A stretch of 64,000 nucleotides of DNA from Methyloferula stellata AR4 (GCF_000385335.1 NZ_ARWA01000001.1:4108001-4172000), one strand, 5' to 3'; shown: positions 16,137-25,859, numbered from the stretch's first letter. The notes: generated by a model from the letters alone, not told the origin. Made by a program: numbers and translations.

Positions 16137-17008
16137 GCGTTGGTTCCCGATCGAGCGATTCCACGTTGCGCATTCAAACGGTCGCCGCCGAGGATGAATC
16201 GCTGGATGGCATGGGCGAACCCATCGTCATGGTTGCTGCCCGTCACGAAATCAGCGGCTTGCCGCACCTCTGGACTGGCATTGCCCATGGCGATGCTCAA
16301 GCCGCTTCTCTCGAACATTGCGACATCATTGCCGCCATCGCCGATGACAGCGATCTCAGCGAGAGGAACAGCCACCAGCCTCGCGAGTTCCGATAAGGCG
16401 ACGCCCTTATTGGCGAGCGGATGGGTTATATCGAGATAGTATGGTTGCGAACGCACGACGGAGGCTTGACCGGCAAGCGCGGTGCGAACATCGCGCTCAT
16501 GCTGTGCGAGACTCTCAAAGGCCTTGCTGACACCGACGATCTTGTCGGCGGCATCGAGGCTGCGCCCGAAATCTTCGACCATTGTCGGGCGAAATCCGAT
16601 TGTATGCTCCTCATGCCCAACATAGGGCCCATCGGGGTCGCGCAGCAGCCAATCCTGTCCGCTAAAAACCCAGACCTGGACATCTTGCGTGCCGAGCAGG
16701 TCGACGGTGCGCCGCGCAGCCTCGGGTGAAAGCACGTGCTCGATAATTACCGATAGTTCGGGCGACGCTATGACGCCGCCATTGAAGCCGCACACCGGTG
16801 TCGTGATTCCCAAGGGCTCAAGCAGCATGCGCAGACCGCGTGGTGGCCGGCTGCTGATGACGGCAAAAATGATTCCGCAGGCGTGGAGTTCAGCTACGGC
16901 CGTCTGGGCACGCGCGGTCAAAACCTTGTCGTCAGTTACCAGCGTTCCATCGACATCCGAGACAAGCGCCGATATTTTCGATGAGGGAATTCGCGGCAAT
17001 GGAGTCAC
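16133..17008 (-). CDS. Cof-type HAD phosphatase, copy B
   Basis: This 291-residue tandem paralogue of the following gene has nucleophile motif VSDVDGTLVT near residue 15, ISSRPPRGLRML, cap domain, and NKGVALSELARL then VIGDGGNDVAMFERSGLSIAMGN. All catalytic HAD residues (two Asp of motif I, Ser, Lys, GDGxND) are present. The C-terminus is longer than in copy A. It overlaps zwf and copy A by four bases each. Two diverged copies retained side by side suggest different substrates rather than redundancy. The phosphorylated sugar each acts on cannot be read from the sequence. Confidence 0.88.
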   Translation of the reverse strand: MTPLPRIPSSKISALVSDVDGTLVTDDKVLTARAQTAVAELHACGIIFAVISSRPPRGLRMLLEPLGITTPVCGFNGGVIASPELSVIIEHVLSPEAARRTVDLLGTQDVQVWVFSGQDWLLRDPDGPYVGHEEHTIGFRPTMVEDFGRSLDAADKIVGVSKAFESLAQHERDVRTALAGQASVVRSQPYYLDITHPLANKGVALSELARLVAVPLAEIAVIGDGGNDVAMFERSGLSIAMGNASPEVRQAADFVTGSNHDDGFAHAIQRFILGGDRLNAQRGIARSGTNA

Positions 17009-18618
17009 GAGGGCTTTCCATCCGTACTGCCATCGACGGGGCGCCAGCGCCGGCCATCACGCTCCAAAAGGGCCTCCGCTTTGCTCGGTCCCGAGCTTCC
17101 CGCTTGATAGATCGGCGTTTCTGCAGCGCGGTCCTCCGCCCACGAATCGAGAACCGGCTGTACGATACGCCAAGTCTGCTCCACCATGTCGGCGCGCATG
17201 AACAAGGTCGGGTCGCCGATCATGACGTCGTAGAGCAGCGTCTCGTAGCCGACATTGGGTTCCTTCGCGAACCAGTCGTCGTAACGGAAGTCCATTTTGA
17301 CCGCGGCGAGATCCACTATGGGCCCTGGCCGCTTGACCTCGAATTCGAGAGAAATCCCTTCGTCAGGGGCGATACGCAGAACCAGCCAGTTGGGCCGCAA
17401 TGCATCAACTGCGGTGTCCTGAAATGCGGTATAGGGCGCTTGCTTGAAGCGGATCGCGATTTCGGTCATCCGTCGTGACATGTGCTTGCCCGTACGGACG
17501 TAAAACGGCACGCCTGCCCAGCGCCAATTATCGATCTCAAGCTGCATCGCGACGAAGGTCTCGACGTTTGAGTCTGGCGCGACGTTCGCTTCTTGCCGAT
17601 AGGCTTTCACCGACTCGCCCAGCATTTTGCCGGCTCCGTACTGACCGCGCACGGCATGTACCGGCTTGACGGCAGGGATGGCGGCAAGCACCTCGGCCTT
17701 CTTCGTGCGGATCGAAGCGGCATCGAAGCTCGTCGGCGGCTCCATGGCCACCATCGAAAGCAGTGTGAAAAGGTGATTTGGCACCATGTCGCGCAGAGCG
17801 CCTGTCGCCTCATAGAAATCGCCGCGCTGTTCCACCCCGACCGTCTCCGCCGCGGTGATCTGCACGTGATCGATCCGGTCGCGATTCCAGATAGGCTCGA
17901 ACAGCCCATTGGCAAAGCGGAAGGCCATGATGCTTTGAACCGTATCCTTTCCGAGAAAATGGTCGATACGGAAGATCTGGTCCTCGTGCAGCGTGCGTTG
18001 GACGCGGGCATTCAGTTGGCGCGCCGAGGCCAAGCTATGGCCGAACGGCTTCTCGATCACAACGCGGCGCCAGAACCGATCCTTTCCATTTTGATCGTTT
18101 TGATCGGTGAGTTTTGTCTTGCCTAGTTGCTCCACCACCGTGCCGAAAAGCTGATCGGCGACTGCGAGATAGAAGATGGCATTGCCCTTTGTGCCATGGT
18201 TTTTTTCAGCCTCTCCGAGAGCATCGCGAAGCTTCTCGTAGAGCTCAGGCTTTGTTAGGTCGCCTTGGACATAGACCATTCTTTCCGCAAGCCGCTTCCA
18301 TGCTGCCTCGTCAATGGAGGCGACGTCGAACTCCGTCGCCCCATTGCCGACATAGGTTTTCAGCGTGTCGTAAAGGTGGTCGCGCCAGCTTTCGGCTGTT
18401 CCCGCCGCCCGGGCTACGCCGATCAGCACGAATTGCTCTGGCAGCACCTTGGTGTGCGAGAGATTGTAGAGCGCAGGCATCACCAGGCGCTTGGTCAGGT
18501 CTCCGGTGGCTCCGAAAATCACCATGGCGCAAGGATCGGCCGGCTCGGCTAGACGCTGTGGTGGCAACTCAACCACCTGAGCGGCGGAAGGTATCCGGTT
18601 CGGCTGTTTGTTGGACAT
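17005..18618 (-). CDS. zwf: Glucose-6-phosphate dehydrogenase
   Basis: This 537-residue enzyme makes 6-phosphogluconolactone and a reduced nicotinamide cofactor from glucose-6-phosphate. Evidence is the N-terminal IFGATGDLTKRLVMPALYNL, the active-site RIDHFLGKDTVQS, and EPIWNRDRIDHVQITAAE after it. The ATG at 18618 is used; the frame is open far upstream, but that part overlaps gnd in another frame and has no domain. It starts four bases after the gnd stop and overlaps the next gene by four, so translation is coupled through the operon. The N-terminal extension of about 30 residues before the Rossmann motif is slightly longer than usual. Confidence 0.96.
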   Translation of the reverse strand: MSNKQPNRIPSAAQVVELPPQRLAEPADPCAMVIFGATGDLTKRLVMPALYNLSHTKVLPEQFVLIGVARAAGTAESWRDHLYDTLKTYVGNGATEFDVASIDEAAWKRLAERMVYVQGDLTKPELYEKLRDALGEAEKNHGTKGNAIFYLAVADQLFGTVVEQLGKTKLTDQNDQNGKDRFWRRVVIEKPFGHSLASARQLNARVQRTLHEDQIFRIDHFLGKDTVQSIMAFRFANGLFEPIWNRDRIDHVQITAAETVGVEQRGDFYEATGALRDMVPNHLFTLLSMVAMEPPTSFDAASIRTKKAEVLAAIPAVKPVHAVRGQYGAGKMLGESVKAYRQEANVAPDSNVETFVAMQLEIDNWRWAGVPFYVRTGKHMSRRMTEIAIRFKQAPYTAFQDTAVDALRPNWLVLRIAPDEGISLEFEVKRPGPIVDLAAVKMDFRYDDWFAKEPNVGYETLLYDVMIGDPTLFMRADMVEQTWRIVQPVLDSWAEDRAAETPIYQAGSSGPSKAEALLERDGRRWRPVDGSTDGKPS

Positions 18619-18622
18619 GCGT

Positions 18623-19669
18623 CTACTCGGCGGCGTGCTGTGCTGCCGGATGCCCTGGCAATTCCTTTGGCTTAGGCTGGGGATCAATGGGTTCTTGACC
18701 CTCGAGGTGGCCGCCGAAGCCGAAGCGCATGGCCGAGAGTATTTTTTCTCCAAATGTGTGCTCCTGCCGCGAGCGGAACCTTGCGTAGAGCGCCGAGGAG
18801 AGCACATCTGCCGGAACCGCTTCCTCGATGGCAGCCTCAACTGTCCAGCGGCCCTCTCCGGAATCCTGGACGAAGCCGGAAAATTCCTTCAACTGAGGAT
18901 CCTTCGCCAGTGCGGCCGCGCTGAGATCAAGCAGCCAGGAAGAGATGACGCTACCGCGCCTCCAAACCTCGGCGATATCCGGCATGTTCAGCGTGAAGCG
19001 TTCGTCTTCGGCCAGATCCTTCGAGTCCTTGTTGCGCAGGATATCGAATCCCTCGGCATAGGCCTGCATCATTCCGTATTCGATGCCGTTATGCACCATC
19101 TTGACGAAGTGCCCGGCACCGGACGGGCCTGCATGAATGTAGCCGCGCTCGGCACGAGTATCGCCGGCCGGCCGGTCCGGTGTACGCGGAATATCGCCTA
19201 AGCCCGGCGCGAGCGCCGCGAAGATCGGATCGAGCAGATCGACAGCAGATTTTGGGCCGCCGATCATCATGCAATAGCCACGCTCGATTCCCCAGACGCC
19301 GCCGGACGTGCCGCAATCGATGTAGCGAATGTGCTTCTCGGCCAATTTTTTCGCGCGGCGGATGTCGTCTTTGTAGAACGAATTGCCACCGTCGATGATG
19401 ATGTCATCCGGCTCCAATAAGCTGCTAAGATGCTCGACCGTCTCTTCAGTGGTTTGTCCGGCGGGCAACATCAGCCAAACGACACGCGGCTTTTCGCTGA
19501 GCCTCTTTACCACGTCCTCCAGCGATGCCGCGGCTGTGGCGCCGTCCTTCGCCAGCGCGTTGCGCGTCTTGGCACTGCGCGCGAACACGACGCACTGATG
19601 TCCTGCTTTCATCAGACGGCGAGACATGTTGCCGCCCATTTTGCCAAGTCCGATCATGCCAATCCGCAT
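18623..19669 (-). CDS. gnd: 6-phosphogluconate dehydrogenase, short (decarboxylating) type
   Basis: This 348-residue enzyme oxidises and decarboxylates 6-phosphogluconate to ribulose-5-phosphate. It has [14 protein letters not shown] at the N-terminus, [30 protein letters not shown] and the catalytic [22 protein letters not shown]. The length is that of the short, YqeC/GndA-like class, which in several bacteria prefers NAD, rather than the 470-residue E. coli type. GAGGGAG before the ATG at 19669 supports the start. It is the first gene of the pentose-phosphate operon; a FixJ-like box lies 288 bases upstream in the same orientation. Confidence 0.93.
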   Translation of the reverse strand: MRIGMIGLGKMGGNMSRRLMKAGHQCVVFARSAKTRNALAKDGATAAASLEDVVKRLSEKPRVVWLMLPAGQTTEETVEHLSSLLEPDDIIIDGGNSFYKDDIRRAKKLAEKHIRYIDCGTSGGVWGIERGYCMMIGGPKSAVDLLDPIFAALAPGLGDIPRTPDRPAGDTRAERGYIHAGPSGAGHFVKMVHNGIEYGMMQAYAEGFDILRNKDSKDLAEDERFTLNMPDIAEVWRRGSVISSWLLDLSAAALAKDPQLKEFSGFVQDSGEGRWTVEAAIEEAVPADVLSSALYARFRSRQEHTFGEKILSAMRFGFGGHLEGQEPIDPQPKPKELPGHPAAQHAAE

Positions 19670-20231
19670 TGCTTCGCTCCCTCTCATTATGACAACGGCA
19701 CTCTTGAGAACGCACGACTCGGCCGCCGGTTTAAGCGCGCATCAAAGTCTCATGAACACTTTGTTGTGTGGCCACGATTCACACCGTTCCAACCTCACAT
19801 CACGATTTCTAAGCGGGTCCTTTAACTGGGCAACTGCTACTTTCCATCCTGCCAGCAACTTGCAAACTTGCGTAAAATCATAACGGCTGCCGTCAAGTTG
19901 ATGGCAGACCAATCTTTTCTGAAAGATTATAGGGGTCGGCGCTCCGGTCCGTAGCCTCGGAAACTACTCAGACTTTAACGACTCGAAAATTTAATTGATT
20001 TTTCGGGGACGCTTCGGTCGACCACGGCAACGCTAGCAGGCGGCCTAGGTAATTTCCGACAATGGCGCGGCAACCCTCGGTGCAATATGTTTTGACTTCG
20101 ATAGCGGCGTGGCCTGCGCCTTTTGACAAGGTCATCAAAACGCCGCTCAAAGTCTGACGATTATTGAGAGTGCCACCGCGGTCCAATACCTGCGAAGAAT
20201 AGCGCGGCATGCTACGAGAGGAAAACCGGCG
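19670..20231. other. Divergent intergenic region between gnd and yfdX-like gene
   Basis: This 562-base stretch has no credible gene. It carries the promoters for the pentose-phosphate operon (minus strand) and the YfdX-like gene (plus strand) and holds one copy of the 15-nt FixJ-like element at 19957-19971. No other conserved structure was recognised. Confidence 0.6.
19957..19971 (-). promoter_or_regulatory. FixJ-like box, copy 1 (CTGAGTAGTTTCCGA)
   Basis: On the minus strand the sequence reads CTGAGTAGTTTCCGA. It shares 14 of 15 positions with the copy at 30493-30507 and points toward gnd. See also copies at 30493, 34202, 41576 and 42410. Confidence 0.6.
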
Positions 20232-20984
20232 ATGATACACAATAAGAGGGCTTTAGTGGCAGCGTTAATGGCCACGACACTTCTAACGGCCGGCGGAGTT
20301 TGGGCTGCAAGCCCGCAAACTCCGGATCGGACGATGAAAGAAACGCCGGCTGACAAGGACTTTGGTAAGCTCTCTCATGAAGGCTCGCGCGCTTTTCAGG
20401 ATCTGACGTCGGCCCGTATCGCTATCTTCGATGGCCGCGTTGAAGACGCCAAGAAATTCGTCAGCGAGGCTGACAAAGCCTTTGGTAAGGCGAAGACCGA
20501 CGATACGGTTTTCACCAAGGCGGAAGCCGACCTCAAGTCCACCCATAGCCAGAGTTATCAAGCCACCGACACAGGCAGATCTGCGTCATCCGCGGACGCG
20601 ATGAAAAAGCCGATCGCGTGGTTGCCGGTCAATGGCGCAATTACAATCAACGAAGACTATACGGCTGACACAACCAAGACGGCGGCAGTCGCCGATGCTA
20701 ATAAAAGCCTCAAGAGCGGCGACCGCAAAGGCGCTTTGGAAAAACTGAAGCTCGCGGGCATGGACGTGGACATTACCTTGGCTGTTGTTCCTGTCGAACA
20801 GACCATCAAGGACGTGCATCAAGCCGCCGAGTTGATCAACGACGGCAAATATTACGAAGGAAGCCAGTTGTTACGGCAAGTGCAGGAAAGCGAGCGCTTC
20901 GCAGTTGCCGGCATCGACGTACCTGAAGCCCCTTCCGCGGCGGGTTCAAAGCAACTTGACCAGATGGCCCCAGCAAAGCACTGA
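20232..20984 (+). CDS. YfdX-family exported protein
   Basis: This 250-residue protein starts with a signal peptide (cleavage near VWAASPQ, residue 26), followed by a YfdX domain with GSRAFQDLTSARIAIFDGRVEDAKKF, VNGAITINEDY and ADANKSLKSGDRKGALEKLKLAGMDVDIT. YfdX of enterobacteria is a periplasmic, acid- and stress-linked protein of uncertain biochemical role, reported to bind small molecules and influence antibiotic and acid survival. The helical repeats here fit that fold. It is divergent from the gnd operon and precedes an aldehyde dehydrogenase gene by 245 bases. The gene's presence in an island with a proton pump fits an acid or energy-stress function. Confidence 0.85.
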   Translation: MIHNKRALVAALMATTLLTAGGVWAASPQTPDRTMKETPADKDFGKLSHEGSRAFQDLTSARIAIFDGRVEDAKKFVSEADKAFGKAKTDDTVFTKAEADLKSTHSQSYQATDTGRSASSADAMKKPIAWLPVNGAITINEDYTADTTKTAAVADANKSLKSGDRKGALEKLKLAGMDVDITLAVVPVEQTIKDVHQAAELINDGKYYEGSQLLRQVQESERFAVAGIDVPEAPSAAGSKQLDQMAPAKH

Positions 20985-21229
20985 ACCACATTCTAGCCCG
21001 CGTCGCTTTTTGATCGAGCCAATCCCGACGCCCGCAGATCGGCTTGAGCTGAAGGCCGGCCGACTGCACGTCGTCTGATGAAGCCGCGCGCGGCCCACTA
21101 TCTGAACTCACGCCAAGGGCGATGTCAGCGATGAAAGTTCGCGATCTCGATAGGGTGATGGTGAAGGCTTAGTGACAGTCGCGACGACATCTCTTGCTCC
21201 TGCCCCACAAAATTCATGAGGACGAAGCC

Positions 21230-22612
21230 ATGACATACCAAAGTGTCAACCCTGCCGACGGCAAGACTCTGAAGACGTTCAAGGAGCTGACTGACAAGGA
21301 ACTTGAAAGCAAGCTCGCAACCGCAGCCGCTTGTTACGAGACCTGGCGGCACAAGACCTATGCCGCGCGGGCCATCATCGTGGCCAAAGCTTCCGAGATC
21401 CTGCATGCGAAGGCAGACGAGTTCGCGCATACGATGACGCTTGAGATGGGAAAGCGCATCAGCGAAGCCCGGGGAGAGGTGGAGTTCAGTTCGAATATCC
21501 TCGCTTACTATGCCAAGAACGCCGAGCGCTTCCTGGCGCCGGTGAAGCTCCATCCGACGCTCGGCGAAGGCCATATGGAGAGCAGCCCCATCGGCGTGAT
21601 CTTTTGTGTAGAGCCCTGGAACTTTCCCTATTACCAGCTTGCCCGGGTTGCCGGTCCGCATTTGATGGCGGGCAATGTCGTGCTGGTGAAGCACGCAGGC
21701 ATCGTGCCGCAATGCGCAATCGCCTTCGAGAAGCTTTTGATCGAGGCCGGAGCGCCTGTCGGGCTATATACTAATCTTTTGATCTCGCACAATCAGTCGG
21801 ATCGTGTCGTCGATGACCCGCGAATAAAAGGTGTGGCACTCACTGGCAGCGTCGCGGCTGGCAGGAGCATCGCGGCACGTGCCGGAAAGAACCTCAAGCC
21901 GTCGTCGATGGAGCTCGGCGGCAGCGACGCGTTCATTGTCCTCGAAGATGCCGATCTCGAACACACGATCAAATGGGCCGTCTGGGGACGGATGTACAAT
22001 ACGGGCCAGACCTGCTGCGCCGCAAAGAGGTTCATCGTCGTCGAAAAACTCGCCGACAAGTTCCTGGAGAAGTTTCAGGCGGCGCTTGCGGCACTGAAAC
22101 CCGGAGATCCGCTGGACGAGAAGACGACATTGGGTCCGTTATCCTCGGAATCGGCCTTGGTCGATCTTTTGAAGCAAGTCGACGGTGCGGTCTCGCATGG
22201 CGCTAAAGTGGTCATGGGCGGCAAGCGTGTCGATCGTCCAGGATCATATATGCAGCCGACAATCCTGACCGACATCAAGCCCAACAACCCGGCCTTTAGA
22301 GAGGAATTCTTTGGCCCGGTCGCGTTGTTCTTTCGGGTCAAAGACGAAGACGCAGCGATCGCGCTTGCCAACGATTCCGATTTCGGATTGGGCGGCTCCG
22401 TCTTCACCAAGGATATTGCCCATGGCCGGCGCGTGGCCAGCCGCGTCGAAACGGGCATGATGTTCATCAACAACATCTCCTGGTCCGATGCTGAATTGCC
22501 GTTCGGCGGCATCAAGGACTCTGGTTACGGGCGCGAACTTGGCGACATGGGCATCCAGGAATTCGTAAACAAAAAGCTGGTTCGCTACGTAGCGGCGGAA
22601 GCGCCGCTTTAG
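21230..22612 (+). CDS. NAD(P)-dependent aldehyde dehydrogenase (succinate-semialdehyde type)
   Basis: This 460-residue aldehyde dehydrogenase resembles the YneI/Sad group. Evidence includes SVNPADGKTLKTF at the start, PWNFPYYQLARVAGPHL, the general-base Glu in SMELGGSDAFIVLEDADL, and the catalytic Cys pair region GQTCCAAKRF. The C-terminus INNISWSDAELPFGGIKDSGYG is typical. It would oxidise succinate semialdehyde or a similar aldehyde to the acid. GAGGA upstream supports the ATG at 21230. The alcohol dehydrogenase and transhydrogenase genes nearby suggest a set for disposing of aldehydes and balancing reducing equivalents; the in vivo substrate is uncertain. Confidence 0.88.
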   Translation: MTYQSVNPADGKTLKTFKELTDKELESKLATAAACYETWRHKTYAARAIIVAKASEILHAKADEFAHTMTLEMGKRISEARGEVEFSSNILAYYAKNAERFLAPVKLHPTLGEGHMESSPIGVIFCVEPWNFPYYQLARVAGPHLMAGNVVLVKHAGIVPQCAIAFEKLLIEAGAPVGLYTNLLISHNQSDRVVDDPRIKGVALTGSVAAGRSIAARAGKNLKPSSMELGGSDAFIVLEDADLEHTIKWAVWGRMYNTGQTCCAAKRFIVVEKLADKFLEKFQAALAALKPGDPLDEKTTLGPLSSESALVDLLKQVDGAVSHGAKVVMGGKRVDRPGSYMQPTILTDIKPNNPAFREEFFGPVALFFRVKDEDAAIALANDSDFGLGGSVFTKDIAHGRRVASRVETGMMFINNISWSDAELPFGGIKDSGYGRELGDMGIQEFVNKKLVRYVAAEAPL

Positions 22613-22713
22613 AGCATGATCCAAAAAATCGCAGACTTTTTGGAATAGACCATGCGTTTGAACAGGTGCGTAAAGCGCGATCATGATTCAACTTAAGGCA
22701 ATTGCGCTCTAGC
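22612..22713. repeat. Two-part mosaic intergenic repeat, copy 2
   Basis: Immediately after the aldehyde dehydrogenase stop, an imperfect palindrome GAGCATGATCCAAAAAATCGC... (to about 22656) is followed by a part containing GATTCAACTTAAGGCAATTG and ending CGCTCTAG. These two parts match the two parts at 9956-10055 in reversed order and orientation. It lies in the gap before pntAA. Confidence 0.75.
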
Positions 22714-22855
22714 ACAATCGATTGGCACGGCTGCTTTCGTGCCAACCGCCGCGACGATGAGGCGTTCCCTTCCCCGAAATGCCTCATCGCTCGCGGCGGT
22801 GCTCTCTGGCCAGTCCGTCCTATCGAACGGCATCTTTCACAAAATGGAGCGAGGC

Positions 22856-24028
22856 ATGTACGTCAACATCGCCATCCTAAAGGAAACGCAGCCGCGCGAG
22901 CGCCGCGTCGCTCTCGTTCCCTCCGTGGCGCCCAAGCTGGTTAAGCTAGGTGCCAAGTTGCATATGCAGTCGGGCGCGGGAGATGCGATCAGCTTGGCCG
23001 ATTCCGCATTTAGCGATGTTGTGTTCACAGATGATCGTCACGCCTTGGTCAGCGACGCCGACGTGGTTCTCGGCGTGCAGCCGCCCGCGCTGGAGGTCAT
23101 AGATGCGATGAAGGCGGGTGCGATCCTTATCTGCTTCATCTATGCGGATAAGGAACCGGCGCTGGTGAAGCGTCTTCTGGATAAGAAGATCACCTGCTTT
23201 GCCATGGAGCGAATTCCGCGCATCACGCGGGCGCAGGCTATGGACGCGTTGTCCAGTCAATCGGCCCTGGCTGGTTATTACGCCGTGCAGCTCGGTGCGA
23301 CACATCTGGCCCGCGTGTTGCCGAAGATCACCTCGGCGGCTGGTGCCATAGGGCCGGCTAAAGTGCTTGTGATGGGGCTCGGCGTGGCAGGCTTGGAGGC
23401 GGTCGCAACGGCGCACCGTCTTGGCGCTGTCGTCGAGGGTTATGACGTGCGTCCGGCGACGGCGGAACAGGTCGCCTCTTTGGGCTGCACTTTCGTCGAG
23501 ACCGGCGTCGATGCGCGCGGCAAGGGCGGCTATGCACGCGAACTCACAGCAGCTGAGAAGATCAAGATCGACGCTGTGCTGACCAAGCATATCCAGCAGT
23601 CGGATCTGATCATCACCACCGCCGCCATACCCGGCCGTCCTTCGCCGAAGCTGATCAGCAAGGCGCAAGTCGCGGGGATGAAGGCCGGTGCCGTTATCAT
23701 CGATCTCTCGGCCGAGGGCGGTGGCAATTGCGAGGACACACAACCGGGCGAGACGATACGAATCGGTCGGGTGACGATCGTCGCGCCGCTGAATGTGCCC
23801 TCGCTCCTCGGCGAGGACGCCAGCGAACTTTACGCGAAAAATATCGAGGCACTGCTCGCTTTGATGATGAAAGACAACATCGTCACGCTGAACTGGGACG
23901 ATGAAGTGCTTGCCAAGACGGTTCTAACCCATGGGGGCAAGATGCACAGCGATGAGAGCGAGCATAAGGCCTATCCCAGCAACGCTGCCGATAAGGCCGC
24001 AGCCAAGGCCCCCATAAAGGCGGCGTGA
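22856..24028 (+). CDS. pntAA: NAD(P) transhydrogenase subunit alpha, part 1
   Basis: This 390-residue soluble NAD(H)-binding domain I of proton-translocating transhydrogenase starts NIAILKETQPRERRVALVP. It has the ARVLPKITSAAGAIGPAKVLVMGLGVAGLEAVATA Rossmann segment in the middle and VIIDLSAEGGGNCE after it. GGAGCGAGG just before the ATG at 22856 fixes the start; the frame is open upstream but without domain content. The alpha subunit is split into two genes, as in Rhodospirillum rubrum. With pntAB and pntB it forms the membrane enzyme that exchanges NADH and NADPH at the cost of the proton gradient. Confidence 0.96.
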   Translation: MYVNIAILKETQPRERRVALVPSVAPKLVKLGAKLHMQSGAGDAISLADSAFSDVVFTDDRHALVSDADVVLGVQPPALEVIDAMKAGAILICFIYADKEPALVKRLLDKKITCFAMERIPRITRAQAMDALSSQSALAGYYAVQLGATHLARVLPKITSAAGAIGPAKVLVMGLGVAGLEAVATAHRLGAVVEGYDVRPATAEQVASLGCTFVETGVDARGKGGYARELTAAEKIKIDAVLTKHIQQSDLIITTAAIPGRPSPKLISKAQVAGMKAGAVIIDLSAEGGGNCEDTQPGETIRIGRVTIVAPLNVPSLLGEDASELYAKNIEALLALMMKDNIVTLNWDDEVLAKTVLTHGGKMHSDESEHKAYPSNAADKAAAKAPIKAA

Positions 24029-24044
24029 GCCGGAGGATTCTTCC

Positions 24045-24398
24045 ATGGACTTTTCCATTCATATCGCTGGCTTTGTCGCCATTTACATCTTCATGCTCGC
24101 GGCCTTCGCGGGATGGGTCATCATCGGGGGAGTCCCGGCGATCCTGCACACGCCGCTGATGTCGGGCTCCAATTTCGTGCATGGCATCGTCGTTGTTGGC
24201 GGAATGTACGCGCTACTCAACGCCAGCACGGTGGAAGAGCAGATCATCGGATTTTTCGCGGTGCTGCTTGGCGCCGGCAACGCCGCTGGCGGCTTCACCG
24301 TCACCCGTCGCATGCTGGCGATGTTCCAAACCAGCGGGCACGCAGGCGCGCATCGGAAATCGCACCGCGCCAAGGCCCATCACTCCAAAATGGTTTGA
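24045..24398 (+). CDS. pntAB: NAD(P) transhydrogenase subunit alpha, part 2
   Basis: This 117-residue membrane piece of the alpha subunit has three hydrophobic segments, of which NFVHGIVVVGGMYALL and GFFAVLLGAGNAAGGFTVTRRMLAMF are diagnostic. It lies 16 bases after pntAA and 9 bases before pntB. The His- and Lys-rich C-terminal tail (HAGAHRKSHRAKAHHSK) is unusual in length but not function-breaking. It forms part of the proton channel with pntB. Confidence 0.95.
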   Translation: MDFSIHIAGFVAIYIFMLAAFAGWVIIGGVPAILHTPLMSGSNFVHGIVVVGGMYALLNASTVEEQIIGFFAVLLGAGNAAGGFTVTRRMLAMFQTSGHAGAHRKSHRAKAHHSKMV

Positions 24399-24407
24399 GG
24401 AGCTGAC

Positions 24408-25859
24408 ATGACTATGACGAGTATCGCCCAACTCATCATCGGCACCACCGATCTCGTGGCAGCGTTCCTGTTTATGTATGGCCTCAAGCGCATGTCGTCG
24501 CCGGTAACGGCGCCTTCAGGAATCTTCGTGGCAGGCATCGGAATGCTGGTCGCGATCCTGGCAAGCTTCCTCTACGTCTTCGATGTCACCACGGCTGCGA
24601 GGCCTTTCCTGATGGTCAATGTCGGCTTGGGCATTGTCGCGCTCATCGTCGGGGGCGGGATTGCCTGGTGGGGCGGCAAGAAAGTGCCGATGACGGGCAT
24701 GCCTCAGATGGTTGCGCTTTATAATGGTATGGGCGGCGGTGCCGCCGGCGCGATCGCCGCGGTTGAACTCTTCAGTGCCAAAACGCCGGGCGTAACTCAG
24801 CTTGTCGTGACGCTGCTTGGCGCATTGATTGGCGCGATTTCCCTGTCAGGTTCGTTGGTCGCGTGGGCCAAACTCCAAGGCGTCATCAAGAAGCCTCTCC
24901 GTGTTAGCGGGCAGCTTTATTTCAATCTCTTGGTCTTGCTCGGCACGTTCGCCGTCGGCGGTTATCTCATCTATGTGGTTCAGGGTGCAGCCGGTCAGGT
25001 GCTGCCGACACCGCAGCTGATCTATCTATTCTTCGCATGTGCGTTGATCTACGGCATTCTGATGACGCTGCCGATCGGTGGCGCGGATATGCCGGTGGTG
25101 ATTTCGATCTATAACGCAGCCACAGGGCTCGCCGTCGGACTCGAAGGGTTTGTACTGGAGAATCCGGCCTTGATGATCGCCGGCATGGTGGTCGGCGCCG
25201 CGGGCACATTGCTGACATTGCTCATGGCAAAGGCCATGAACCGTTCCGTGGCAAACGTGCTGTTCACGAATTTTGGCGAGACACAGAAGCATGCGCCAGC
25301 CCACATCAAAGGCAGTCTGAAACCGGTTGAAGCAGCTGATGCCGGCATATTCATGCGCTACGCCAAGAGCGTCATTATCGTCCCAGGCTATGGGCTGGCC
25401 GCGGCGCAGGCCCAGCAGAAGCTCTATGAATTCGTAAAGTTGCTTCAGGCTGCGGGCGTCTCGGTCAAATTCGCGATCCATCCGGTCGCCGGACGCATGC
25501 CGGGCCAGATGGACGTCTTGCTCGCTGAAGCCGGCGTTCCCTATGACCTCATCTTCCAGCTCGACGACATCAACGAAGAATTCAAGACGACCGATGTGGC
25601 GCTGGTGATTGGCGCGAATGACGTGGTGAACCCCGCGGCACGCACCGAAAAAGGCTCGCCGATTTTCGGCATGCCGATCCTCAACGCCGACCAAGCCAAG
25701 CAGGTTTACGTCGTCAAGCGGGGTCAGGGAAAAGGCTATGCGGGAATCGTGAACGCGCTTTTCTACGCCGACAATACAAACATGGTCTACGGCGACGCCG
25801 CTGCCGTGCTGACGACGATGATTGAAGCTGTGCGCGGTTTATCGAAAGCCGCTGCATGA
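24408..25859 (+). CDS. pntB: NAD(P) transhydrogenase subunit beta
   Basis: This 483-residue protein contains about nine membrane segments followed by the NADP-binding domain III. Key motifs are GMPQMVALYNGMGGGAAG, YNAATGLAVGLEGFVL, VPGYGLAAAQAQQKLYE and the NADP site VIGANDVVNPAAR with GSPIFGMPILN. TGAGGAGCTGAC before the ATG supports the start. It completes the enzyme for making NADPH or, in reverse, using surplus NADPH from the pentose-phosphate operon. The alcohol dehydrogenase gene follows by 52 bases on the same strand. Confidence 0.96.
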   Translation: MTMTSIAQLIIGTTDLVAAFLFMYGLKRMSSPVTAPSGIFVAGIGMLVAILASFLYVFDVTTAARPFLMVNVGLGIVALIVGGGIAWWGGKKVPMTGMPQMVALYNGMGGGAAGAIAAVELFSAKTPGVTQLVVTLLGALIGAISLSGSLVAWAKLQGVIKKPLRVSGQLYFNLLVLLGTFAVGGYLIYVVQGAAGQVLPTPQLIYLFFACALIYGILMTLPIGGADMPVVISIYNAATGLAVGLEGFVLENPALMIAGMVVGAAGTLLTLLMAKAMNRSVANVLFTNFGETQKHAPAHIKGSLKPVEAADAGIFMRYAKSVIIVPGYGLAAAQAQQKLYEFVKLLQAAGVSVKFAIHPVAGRMPGQMDVLLAEAGVPYDLIFQLDDINEEFKTTDVALVIGANDVVNPAARTEKGSPIFGMPILNADQAKQVYVVKRGQGKGYAGIVNALFYADNTNMVYGDAAAVLTTMIEAVRGLSKAAA

